Of a stretch of DNA of 64,000 bases, positions 33,453 to 41,868 are shown piece by piece (positions within the stretch are counted from its first letter, which is position 1; each line of letters begins with the position of its first letter). The notes under the pieces were generated by a model. The model did not search any database and was not told where the DNA came from. It saw only the letters and a list, made by a program, of their open reading frames with translations. Origin of the DNA: Terriglobia bacterium (GTDB lineage: Bacteria; Acidobacteriota; Terriglobia; Terriglobales; Acidobacteriaceae); contig JAIQFZ010000005.1 in assembly GCA_020073015.1 (NCBI GenBank), positions 24,957 through 88,956 on the forward strand. Direction: 5' to 3'. A program made the translations under genes and the position numbers.

Positions 33453-36400
33453 CTACGCCGCTGAGTTTCGCTCTCCGCGCCGCGTGACGAACAGGTGAAC
33501 TGCGGGAGTGATGATCAGCGACAGCACCATAGAGATCAGGACTCCGCCGATCACCGCGATCGCCAGGGGCTTTAACATCTGCGACCCTGCGCCCAGAGCG
33601 AAGGCAAGAGGCAGCATTCCGGCCACCGCGGCCAGCGCCGTCATCACGATGGGACGCAGCCTGCGGCGACCAGCCTGAATCACCGAGTCCTCGAGCGACA
33701 ATCCGGCAGCGCGAAACTTCTGCTCGGCATCGAGCAGCAGGATGCCGTTTTTGGCCACGATTCCCACCACCATGATCACTCCCATGAACGAGGAAATGTT
33801 GAAGGTCGTGCGCGTGATGAAGAGAGCCAGGAAGACACCGGAGGTCGAGAGCAGCGCAGACGCAAGAATGGCGAGCGGCGCGGCAAACGTCCGGAATTCG
33901 AACAGCAACACGATAAAGACGAGCACGACGGCCAGAATCAGCACAAATACCAGGTCCCGAAACGACTTCTGCTGCTCCTGGTAGGTTCCGCCGTAGATCA
34001 CGCGAATGGACGAGGGCAGATGGAGGCCTGCGACCGCTTTCTGCACGCCGGCGATTCCAGTACCCAGGTCAACGCCTTCCAGCCGCGCTGTGACCACGAC
34101 ATTGCGCTGCAGGTTCTCACGCCGGATCTCGGTCTGGCCGGGAAGCTCAGTCAAAGTGGCGAGCGCTCCCAGCGTTGCCGTTTTGCCGGTCGAACTCACG
34201 AGCAGCGTGTCGCGCATCGCCTCCAAAGTGACACGATTTCCTGCTGGGAACCGCACGCGCAGGGTGTAGGCGCGATCGCGATTGACCACCGGAATCGGCG
34301 ACGGCTCGCCTTCGAGGATGGCGGCCGCATCGATTGCAACCTCTTCGGGCGTGAATCCAGCACGCGCTGCCACCGAAGGGTCCACCTGGAAAATCACGGC
34401 CGGACCGCTGACCGTGTTGTCGATCCCGTTCAGAACATCGACGACGCCCTTATTCTTGCCGATCGCATCCGCCACCTTCGGAGCCCATTCCTCGAGCGCT
34501 GCCGGATCCTGCGAAAAGAGCTTGATCTGGACTGGCTCCGGCGCGCTGGTCAGGTCGCCGATCATGTCCTGCAGAACCTGGATGAACTCCACGTCGATCG
34601 CTGGTTCCTGGGTTCTAATCTTCGCGCGTACTTCTTCAATAATGTCGTCAATGCCGCGGCTGCGCGATGCCTTCAGCTTCACGGAAATATCGCCCGTGTT
34701 CGCTTCCGTGACCGCCGCCAGGCCGAGTTGCAGGCCGGTGCGCCGCGAGGTGCTCTCGACCTCGGGAGTTTCGCGCAGCATCTGTTCGAGGTGGCGGACG
34801 ACCCGATTCGTCTCGGCCAAGGAACTGCCCGCGGGCATGATGTAGTCGAGAACAAAGCCACCCTCATCCATTTCAGGCAAGAGGTCAGAGCCCGAATAGC
34901 TGTAGCAGACGTAAGCAACCACGATCAGGGCGAGACTCAACCCCGCCAGCCAGCGCGGCCGTTCCAGCGCGCGGCGTAACCAGCGTTCATGAAAGCGGAT
35001 CACCTTCAGGAAAAAGCCACTGAGCGACGCTTCCTCGACCTCCATCAGGCGGCGGATCGATTCCGCCTCCGGTTCGAGCGAAGCGTCGGCAGGCACTTCC
35101 TGCTCGCCCGCGCGCCCCTTGATCAGGAACTGGCTAAGGCTCGGGGTCCAGGTCAACGCGAGCGCCAGCGAAGTCAGCAGCGAGACCGACATGGTGACGG
35201 CCAGCGCGCGAAAGAATGTCCCGGTCACGCCGGTGATGGAAATCAGCGGAAGAAACACGACGATCGGGGTGACGGTGGAACCGATGAGCGGAATGGTGAT
35301 CTCGCCGAGCGCACTGTGAATTGCCTGCAAGCGTGTCTGGCCGGCATCGCGATGAAGGACGATGTTTTCCACCACCACAATGGCGTCGTCGATGACCAAG
35401 CCGACGGCGGCCGCCAATCCGCCCAGCGTCATCAGGTTGAAACTCTGGCCGATCAGTTTGAGAGCGATGAAGGTCACGGTGATGGTGACCGGGATCACGA
35501 GGCCGGCCACAATGGACGTGCCCCAATCGTGCAGAAAAACCACGAGGATGATCGACGCCAGGATCAATCCGATGAGGATGGCGTCGCGGACGCTGCGGAT
35601 GGACTCCGTAACGATGTCCGACTGGTCATAATAAGGATGAACCTGCACACCGGGTGGCAGCGATTTGCGGATCTGCTCGACTTCGGCGTGAACTTCGTCC
35701 GCCACCTGCACGGTGTTGCTATCCGGCTGCCGGTTAATGCTGAGCAGAACGGCTGGCTTCCCGTTGGCGGTGACCACGGTATAAAGAGGACGAACCGACT
35801 GCTCGACCTTCGCGACGTCGCCCACGCGCACGGGCACACCGGCGGCAGTCAACTTGACCACGGTGGCGGCGATCTGCTGCGGATCGCGAATCTGACCGTT
35901 GACGAGCCCAAGGTAGAGCTGGTGATTGCGCTCCAGCAGGCCGGGAGAATCAATCAGGTTGGTGCGCCGCACAGCTTCCAGAAGATCGGGAACCGTGACG
36001 CTGGCCTGCAACAACTTGGCGGGATCGGGAACAATGTGAAACTCCGGCTCCTGCCCGCCCTGCACGATGACGCGCGAAACTCCATCCAGACGATTCAGCC
36101 GCGGCTTGAGTTCGTAGGTCGCCATCTCCCAGAGCTGGGTTTGAGGCACGGTGTCGGAGGTGAGGCTGTAGCCCAGAATCGGGAAGCTTGCGAAGGTCAT
36201 GCGGTGCGCTTCGACCTTGGCGGTGGCGGGCAATTCGCGCTGTATACCCCCTAAGGCGCCGTTGACGTATTGCAATGTCTGGAACATATCGACGTTCCAG
36301 TCGAAGAACAGATCCACTTCCGCCGATCCGCGGCTGGTGATGGAGCGCACCTGTTGCAGTCCGGGCACGCTGTTGACGGCCTCTTCAATCGGGCGCGTGA

Positions 36401-36602
36401 CGGTGACCATCATCTGGTCAATGGGCATGACGCCGTTGTCAACCGCGATCAGGATGCGCGGAAAGTTGGTCGCTGGGAAAACAGAAACTGGAATGGTGAA
36501 CGCCAGGTAGATTCCCAGAATCCCCAGCGTGATGATCAGGACGATAATGGAGCGGGCATGGCGCGAAAACCAGTAGTGGGGTTCACCGTTCGTCATGGCC
36601 AT
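33453..36602 (-). CDS. RND-family efflux pump, inner-membrane transporter
   Basis: This 1049-residue AcrB/CusA-superfamily transporter has twelve expected membrane segments and two large periplasmic loops. GLVIDDAIVVVENI in the fourth helix carries the Asp pair of the proton relay, and the C-terminal GIVAKNGILLLDAE plus RPIVMTALAAVAGMLPLA are family marks. It is the last gene of the TolC-adaptor-RND set, starting 5 nt after the adaptor stop. The presence of the Asp pair and no metal-site Met cluster favours a drug or organic-compound exporter (HAE1-like) over a metal pump. Substrate unknown. Confidence 0.93.
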   Translation of the reverse strand: MAMTNGEPHYWFSRHARSIIVLIITLGILGIYLAFTIPVSVFPATNFPRILIAVDNGVMPIDQMMVTVTRPIEEAVNSVPGLQQVRSITSRGSAEVDLFFDWNVDMFQTLQYVNGALGGIQRELPATAKVEAHRMTFASFPILGYSLTSDTVPQTQLWEMATYELKPRLNRLDGVSRVIVQGGQEPEFHIVPDPAKLLQASVTVPDLLEAVRRTNLIDSPGLLERNHQLYLGLVNGQIRDPQQIAATVVKLTAAGVPVRVGDVAKVEQSVRPLYTVVTANGKPAVLLSINRQPDSNTVQVADEVHAEVEQIRKSLPPGVQVHPYYDQSDIVTESIRSVRDAILIGLILASIILVVFLHDWGTSIVAGLVIPVTITVTFIALKLIGQSFNLMTLGGLAAAVGLVIDDAIVVVENIVLHRDAGQTRLQAIHSALGEITIPLIGSTVTPIVVFLPLISITGVTGTFFRALAVTMSVSLLTSLALALTWTPSLSQFLIKGRAGEQEVPADASLEPEAESIRRLMEVEEASLSGFFLKVIRFHERWLRRALERPRWLAGLSLALIVVAYVCYSYSGSDLLPEMDEGGFVLDYIMPAGSSLAETNRVVRHLEQMLRETPEVESTSRRTGLQLGLAAVTEANTGDISVKLKASRSRGIDDIIEEVRAKIRTQEPAIDVEFIQVLQDMIGDLTSAPEPVQIKLFSQDPAALEEWAPKVADAIGKNKGVVDVLNGIDNTVSGPAVIFQVDPSVAARAGFTPEEVAIDAAAILEGEPSPIPVVNRDRAYTLRVRFPAGNRVTLEAMRDTLLVSSTGKTATLGALATLTELPGQTEIRRENLQRNVVVTARLEGVDLGTGIAGVQKAVAGLHLPSSIRVIYGGTYQEQQKSFRDLVFVLILAVVLVFIVLLFEFRTFAAPLAILASALLSTSGVFLALFITRTTFNISSFMGVIMVVGIVAKNGILLLDAEQKFRAAGLSLEDSVIQAGRRRLRPIVMTALAAVAGMLPLAFALGAGSQMLKPLAIAVIGGVLISMVLSLIITPAVHLFVTRRGERNSAA

Positions 36603-36607
36603 GCGGC

Positions 36608-37957
36608 TTACTTGGGGTCTTTCTCCGTCTCTTTACCCGCGGGCGGCCGATCTGTCTTGTCGGATTCCTGCACCGCTTCGGCACGAATCTTGGTATTGTC
36701 GGGCAGACCATAGGCGCCGGACGCGACCACACGATCACCTTCGGCAACGCCCTCGAGGATCTGCACCTCATCGCCCTGGCGGATCCCGGTCTTCACCGTC
36801 TTCTGGTGTGCGCGGTTATCCAAGCCCGCCAGCATCACGTAGTTGCCACCGTCGGGAGTTGTGAGAACGGCTGCGGATGGAATCACCACCGAATTTGGAA
36901 TAGCTCGCGAAAGCATGGAAATCTGCACGCTCGTTCCGGGGCGCAAACGGCCTTTCGGATTCCTGGCCTGAACCCAGACTTCAACGGTCGTACTGTTAGG
37001 ATCAAGAGCGGGGCTGACGACCGTGACTTTCCCTTCGATGGGCTCTTCTTCGCCGGGAACCGTGATCGAGGCTTTGTCGCCAACATTGAGCAGCGCCGCT
37101 TGCTCCTGCGGGATGTGCGCACGGGCAACCACGGACGAAGTGTCCATGACGGTCACCAATGCTGTTCCCGCCGCCGCCATCTCTCCCGGATACAAAGGAC
37201 GATCAGTAACTACGCCATTGATGGGGCTGCGAATCTCCGAATAGCTCAACTGTGCCTGCGCGCCGAGATACTTGCCTTTCGCGGATTCCAACTGGCCGGC
37301 GGCCGCCTTCAGTGCCTGCGCCTTGGCCACCGCCATCAGCGCGTCCAGGTGACGCTGCGCCAGTTCGTACTGATTCCGGGCTTGGGTGAGCGTGACGCCG
37401 GCCTGATCCAGATCCTTGCGTGGGAGAGCGCCCTGCTTGTAGAGATCCTGGCGGCTGTCGTAGAGCTTTTGTTCGGCCTCAAACGCTTCTTTGGCGGCCT
37501 TTGTGTCGCCCTGTGCTTTCTGGATTTCCTCTGGCAACGTGGAAGCGGTTGCGATGGCATACGCGGCCTGAGCCTGATCGTAGGACCCTTCGTTGTCCTG
37601 CGCCGCTGCCGCCAAGTCGCGGCTTTCCAGTTTGGCGAGCAACTGCCCGGCATGGACCTTGTCGCCGCGTTTCACGTAAAACGCCTTCACGGGAGCGCTG
37701 ATCTTGGGAACAATTGCCGACTGCGCCAGCGGAAACAGAATCGCTTCCGATTTCACGGTCTGCTCGATGGTGGCCTTCTTGACCGGAACCACTTGAACGC
37801 TGACCGTCGGCTCCTCCGGCTTGTTGCTGGAACAAGCGGAGGTCATCAGAACGGCAATTGTCAGCAGCGCGAACAACACGAAGGGAGCGCGCCGCATTGG
37901 GCGCTTCGACACGGGATTGAAAGTCTCCCTCAACAAATCGTTGCCCGCCCCGATCAT
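36608..37957 (-). CDS. RND periplasmic adaptor (membrane fusion lipoprotein)
   Basis: This protein of about 449 residues has a lipobox (LLTIAVLMTSAC, Cys near residue 42), a split biotinyl-lipoyl-like domain (VKAFYVKRGDKVHAGQLLAKL and IRSPINGVVTDRPLYPGEM), a long alpha hairpin between them and a beta-barrel (NVGDKASITVPGEEE). It links the RND pump to TolC. The ATG at 37957 lies 4 nt after the TolC stop and is kept for coupling; ATG 37897 would give a shorter signal. Third gene of the four-gene efflux set. Confidence 0.92.
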   Translation of the reverse strand: MIGAGNDLLRETFNPVSKRPMRRAPFVLFALLTIAVLMTSACSSNKPEEPTVSVQVVPVKKATIEQTVKSEAILFPLAQSAIVPKISAPVKAFYVKRGDKVHAGQLLAKLESRDLAAAAQDNEGSYDQAQAAYAIATASTLPEEIQKAQGDTKAAKEAFEAEQKLYDSRQDLYKQGALPRKDLDQAGVTLTQARNQYELAQRHLDALMAVAKAQALKAAAGQLESAKGKYLGAQAQLSYSEIRSPINGVVTDRPLYPGEMAAAGTALVTVMDTSSVVARAHIPQEQAALLNVGDKASITVPGEEEPIEGKVTVVSPALDPNSTTVEVWVQARNPKGRLRPGTSVQISMLSRAIPNSVVIPSAAVLTTPDGGNYVMLAGLDNRAHQKTVKTGIRQGDEVQILEGVAEGDRVVASGAYGLPDNTKIRAEAVQESDKTDRPPAGKETEKDPK

Positions 37958-37961
37958 TCCC

Positions 37962-39350
37962 TCAAAAACTCCCTGTCAGTGTCTGCAGGTTCGCGAACGC
38001 CACCTGAAACCGGACTTGCCCATCATCGTACAGATTGCGTGCCTGCGTCAGTGTATTCTGAGCGTCCACCACCTCGAGAACCGTCGCCTCTCCGGCCTGG
38101 TAGCGAAGTGTCGTGAGGCGCAGACTGTCAGACGCAAGCTCCGCGGTCTGGCTCAGGGACGCAAGCTGCGCGCGCGCCGTCTCGACTTCATCGTAGAACG
38201 AGCGCAGATTAGCCAACAGTTGGCGCTGCGCAAAACTCAATTCGACGTGAGCCTGCTGCCGCCGCAAATCCGCCTGCTTCACCTTGCTGTAACCAGCTCC
38301 CCAATTCCATATGGGCAGCTGCAGCGTGGCGGTCGCGGCATAGCCCAGGGAGCGGATTCCATTGCGATCGCGCACGGCGAACTGATTCGCATCGATGCCA
38401 TAAAAATAATCGAGACTGAGAGACGGCAGCATGGCCGTCCAAGCCACCTTTACTTCCTGGTCCGTCTGACGCAGCGACGCGAGTGCGACGCGGATCTCGG
38501 GGTTGTTCTTTGTAGCGGCGGCTTGCACCTCGGCAAAACCCGGCAGCGGTTCAGGCAGCCGCAGGTCATCCACCACCGTGAAATTCTCGTTGAAGTCGGG
38601 GAACAAGAGGACGGCAAGATCGAGGCGGCTCTTATTCATCGCGAGAAGAGCGTTCTCAAGATCACGCTTCTGCTGCTGGTCCTGAATCTGGGCCTTGATG
38701 ACGTCCGAATTGGCAACCTCGCCGCCGCTCTGCAGCTTCTGGCTGATGGAGAGAAAACGGTCAGCTTCCGAAGCCGCCTTCTGCGCAGTGGCGTACTTGC
38801 GCTGCGCCACGACGTGTCCGTAGTACGCCTGCACCACGGTGACGACCAAGCCGCGCGTCGCAATTTCCGACTGGGCGCGGGCCAGCGCTTCGGCCGCTTC
38901 TACCCTTCGATGCTCCGCCAGCATTCCGGGCGAGAGCGCCTGGTGAACGTTCCCCTGTGCGATGTACTCGTGAATGCCGTTGTTGGCAATATAGCGCCCG
39001 GAGGGCAAACCGTTTCCTTGCGTGTACAGGAATTGCATGTTGTAGCTGACGTTCGGCAGGAGTCCGGCGCGGCTTTGTACTACATCCTGGTAAGCTAGTC
39101 CCAGTTCGGTGAGAGCCGCCCGGAACTGCGGATCATTGGATTTGGCGCGGGCCATGGCATCCTGAAGCGTGAGGACCAGCGGCGCCTTGCTGGTTTCTGC
39201 ACCACTCTGGGCTGATCCCGAGACCGGCCCGGCGATCGTTGGCGGTTGATCCTGGCCGACAAGCGGCATGACCGACAGGAGTCCCAGCAAGATGACGCTC
39301 ACCCCTGCGATCCCAAGCCCCTGACGCTCTCTTCCGAAGCACGAGAACAT
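37962..39350 (-). CDS. TolC-family outer-membrane efflux protein
   Basis: The protein of about 462 residues has a signal peptide and two OEP repeats rich in coiled-coil heptads (QTDQEVKVAWTAMLPSLSL and QRQLLANLRSFYDEVETAR). TLRYQAGEATVLEVVDAQN is the typical second-repeat motif. The ATG at 39350 has AGGGAG 7-8 nt upstream; a TTG at 39356 is an alternative. It forms the outer-membrane channel for the adaptor and RND pump just downstream, and follows the propeller gene by 49 nt. Confidence 0.92.
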   Translation of the reverse strand: MFSCFGRERQGLGIAGVSVILLGLLSVMPLVGQDQPPTIAGPVSGSAQSGAETSKAPLVLTLQDAMARAKSNDPQFRAALTELGLAYQDVVQSRAGLLPNVSYNMQFLYTQGNGLPSGRYIANNGIHEYIAQGNVHQALSPGMLAEHRRVEAAEALARAQSEIATRGLVVTVVQAYYGHVVAQRKYATAQKAASEADRFLSISQKLQSGGEVANSDVIKAQIQDQQQKRDLENALLAMNKSRLDLAVLLFPDFNENFTVVDDLRLPEPLPGFAEVQAAATKNNPEIRVALASLRQTDQEVKVAWTAMLPSLSLDYFYGIDANQFAVRDRNGIRSLGYAATATLQLPIWNWGAGYSKVKQADLRRQQAHVELSFAQRQLLANLRSFYDEVETARAQLASLSQTAELASDSLRLTTLRYQAGEATVLEVVDAQNTLTQARNLYDDGQVRFQVAFANLQTLTGSF

Positions 39351-39399
39351 AACCAATCTCCCTAGTTAAGAATTCAAAGTGGCACCCACGCAAGCAATA

Positions 39400-40434
39400 T
39401 TAGTCCTGGGCCTCATACGTCCAGACCTGGGCCGGATCGTTGGCTTTCGCCGGCACGCCGACGTAAAGGCGGTCCCGCTTCTCATAGAAGAATCCGGTTT
39501 TCACTCCGATGGTGGAGGGCACACTGGCAACCAGTTCGTAGTGATCGGGGTCCTTCTGTTGCACTACGCTGATGAAACCCTCGGCACCGATTACATAGAT
39601 CCGCTTGCGGGCGGCATCGAAAAAGACATCATCGCACTCGCCCGCCACTGGCATCCGGGTAACCTCTTTACCGGTTTGTGTATCCAGGACTACCAGCATC
39701 GGCGGCTTTCGCGCGACGGAAAAAATCCGGTGGCTATTCGGGTCGAATGCCATCGCGTAATTTTGCCCCAACCCCTTTTGCGGCCACTTCTGGAGCCTTT
39801 CCGTTTTCAGGTCGATGGACTCCACCACCGTGCCAGCATCGGGGACGTTGACATACAGGTGGTCGGCAGAGGAATCGATCTGAAAAGATTCCGGATGCCC
39901 ATCGGTCTTGAAAGTTGGACCGACCCTCTCTTCCCTAGCGGGGTCGATCATGGCGATGCCACCATCCTCTTCGCCGTAGCCGACAAACACTCTCCGCAAC
40001 ACGGGATCGTAGCGCAGATTGTCAGGGTCTTCTCCGATCTCCAGGGTCTTACGCAGAGCGTAGGTCGAGCCGTCGAAGATCTTGACCGATCCATCGCCGG
40101 CGTTTGCGACGAAGAGCTTGTCAACGTCGGGGACGTAGAGGACGCCTTGCGGGAGATTCAAGCCGCGGATGCTCTGAACCACTCTTCCGGCGAAGGTGTC
40201 AATCACCTCGACCGTGTTGTTGCCGAGCGCCGACAGGAACAGCCGGCGGCGCTTGAAATCAGCAGAACAGTGGTCGAGTCTCCCGGCAACTCCGGGAACG
40301 GGAATCTGTTCCTCGAGCTGGAGCGGGGCGACTTGCCGGGTGGCCGAAGCCGCGTGGGTACTCTGGTTGGCGCCGATGGCCAGCCAGGCGAGCGATGCCA
40401 GCGCCAGGAATGTGATCAAAGAGAGTCTCTTCAT
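39400..40434 (-). CDS. Exported YVTN-type beta-propeller protein
   Basis: This 344-residue protein has a signal peptide (LSLITFLALASLAWLAIGA) and about seven YncE/YVTN blades (NTVEVIDTFAGRVVQSI, KLFVANAGDGSVKIFD, HLYVNVPDAGTVVESIDL, MLVVLDTQTGKEVTRM). Such proteins are periplasmic or surface binding scaffolds without known catalysis. It is immediately upstream of tolC on the same strand, so it may belong to the efflux set, or it may be the end of the E2-led transcript above. Function not assignable. Confidence 0.8.
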   Translation of the reverse strand: MKRLSLITFLALASLAWLAIGANQSTHAASATRQVAPLQLEEQIPVPGVAGRLDHCSADFKRRRLFLSALGNNTVEVIDTFAGRVVQSIRGLNLPQGVLYVPDVDKLFVANAGDGSVKIFDGSTYALRKTLEIGEDPDNLRYDPVLRRVFVGYGEEDGGIAMIDPAREERVGPTFKTDGHPESFQIDSSADHLYVNVPDAGTVVESIDLKTERLQKWPQKGLGQNYAMAFDPNSHRIFSVARKPPMLVVLDTQTGKEVTRMPVAGECDDVFFDAARKRIYVIGAEGFISVVQQKDPDHYELVASVPSTIGVKTGFFYEKRDRLYVGVPAKANDPAQVWTYEAQD

Positions 40435-40516
40435 GTCTCTTCTTCAAAATGGAGTCAGGTGTTTCCGCCGTAGCTAAAGGTCGCGTGCAACGTGGCTGGA
40501 GCGTTCGACGGCCGGT

Positions 40517-41698
40517 TCACCCGAGCCATGCCTGCGGGTTGCCGATCGCCTCGGCCACGTCCCGCATGAACTCGGCGGCGCGTGCGCCGTCCACCACCCG
40601 ATGATCGCTCGACAGCGTCAGAGTCATCATGGGGCGAATCGCGGGACGGCCTTCGAGCGGCACGACGCGGTCCGCGATCCGGCCGACCGCGAGAATGGCC
40701 GCCTGCGGAGGCGTGATGATCGCGCTGAATGCGTCGACCCCGAACATCCCCAGGTTGCTGACCGTGAACGTGCCGCCCGCGATATCGGCCGGACGCAACT
40801 TTCCGCTGCGCGCTCGTTCCGTAAGGTCGCGGCGTTGCACTGCGATCGCGCCCAGTTCGGCTTTGTCGGCCTGGTGGATGACCGGGGCAACGACGCCTTC
40901 ATCCGCCGCCATGGCAAGGCCCATGTTGACGTCAGCGTTTACGCGGACGCCCTCGCCCGCCCAGCTTGCGTTCATGCGCGGATGCTTGGCGAGCACGCGG
41001 GCAACCAGCGCGACCAGCAGATCCGTATGGGTGAGTTTCACGCCGCGTGATTGTTCGATCTCGGCCGCCAGTTTCTGGCGTGTATCGTTCAGCGCTCCAG
41101 CGTCGACCTCGCGCACGACGAAGAAATGCGGGACGGTGGTCCAGCTTTGCGTGGTCCGCTCGGCCATCAGCCGGGAAATTGGGCTGCCGGTGTCAACGGC
41201 GACCGCCGGCGAAGTCATCGTCGATTCCGCGGCGGCCAGAATGTCGGACGCGAGAATTTCTCCGCCCGGGCCCGACCGGCGCACGTGAGCGAGATTGACG
41301 CCGCGCTCGGAGGCGAGACGACGCGCCTTGGGGGAGATCTTGAGCTCCCGTGCAGTCGACTGGGCCGCGCTCGCGGCAGAGGCCGCCTGTGACGAGGCGG
41401 CTACAGCCGCGGTCTTTCTTCCCGACTCGATATGAGCTTCCTCGGCGGGCGGAGTTTCTCCCGGACGCACGATCCAGGCGATGGTTCGTCCCACCGGAAC
41501 TTCGGCTCCAGCCTGCACTTTGACGCCAGCAAGAACGCCGTCACCGGGGGACTCGACCTCCATAACGGCCTTATCGGTTTCCACTTCGAGCAGCGGCTCG
41601 CCTTTGGCGACAGGGTCGCCTTCTTTTTTCAGCCAGGAAATCAGCTTGCCAGTTTCCTGGGCCATTTCGAGCGCGGGCATAACCACACTAATCGCCAT
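40517..41698 (-). CDS. E2 component, dihydrolipoamide acyltransferase
   Basis: The 393-residue protein has one N-terminal lipoyl domain (Lys in LLEVETDKAVMEVES, about residue 43), a peripheral-subunit-binding domain (SPKARRLASERGVNLAHV, about 118-150) and the catalytic acyltransferase domain with SSDHRVVDGARAAEFM near the C terminus. It transfers the acyl group made by E1 to CoA. The ATG at 41698 is where homology starts. E1alpha and E1beta lie upstream on the same strand beyond an M24 gene; no E3 is present. The acyl substrate (acetyl, branched-chain or acetoin-derived) is not fixed by sequence. Confidence 0.9.
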   Translation of the reverse strand: MAISVVMPALEMAQETGKLISWLKKEGDPVAKGEPLLEVETDKAVMEVESPGDGVLAGVKVQAGAEVPVGRTIAWIVRPGETPPAEEAHIESGRKTAAVAASSQAASAASAAQSTARELKISPKARRLASERGVNLAHVRRSGPGGEILASDILAAAESTMTSPAVAVDTGSPISRLMAERTTQSWTTVPHFFVVREVDAGALNDTRQKLAAEIEQSRGVKLTHTDLLVALVARVLAKHPRMNASWAGEGVRVNADVNMGLAMAADEGVVAPVIHQADKAELGAIAVQRRDLTERARSGKLRPADIAGGTFTVSNLGMFGVDAFSAIITPPQAAILAVGRIADRVVPLEGRPAIRPMMTLTLSSDHRVVDGARAAEFMRDVAEAIGNPQAWLG

Positions 41699-41734
41699 AA
41701 GTTGATTTACGTATCGGAGGGGCCGCAGTTTCCT

Positions 41735-41868
41735 AGAACTGGTTTCACAAATCCGGTTTTGGGAAGGGCACGGCTTCAGCCGTGCCGCCACGAGCCGCCA
41801 AAAATGCGGGCTTCAGCCCCTGAGGGTCGCTTTTCTTAACCCTCAAAAGTATCTTTGAAACCGGTTCT
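41735..41868. repeat. Inverted-repeat-bounded unit with two TTCA-loop hairpins
   Basis: AGAACTGGTTTCA (41735-41747) and TGAAACCGGTTCT (41856-41868) form a 13-bp inverted repeat with one mismatch. Inside are GGCACGGC-TTCA-GCCGTGCC (41767-41786) and GGGC-TTCA-GCCC (41808-41819). The unit fills the gap between the M24 stop and the E2 start, within an otherwise tight operon. It looks like an inserted REP/BIME-type cassette. Confidence 0.6.

Noticed and set aside
34989..36254. 421-codon plus-strand open frame opposite the RND pump
   Set aside because: Asp/Gly/Arg/His-rich shadow of a strongly conserved gene.
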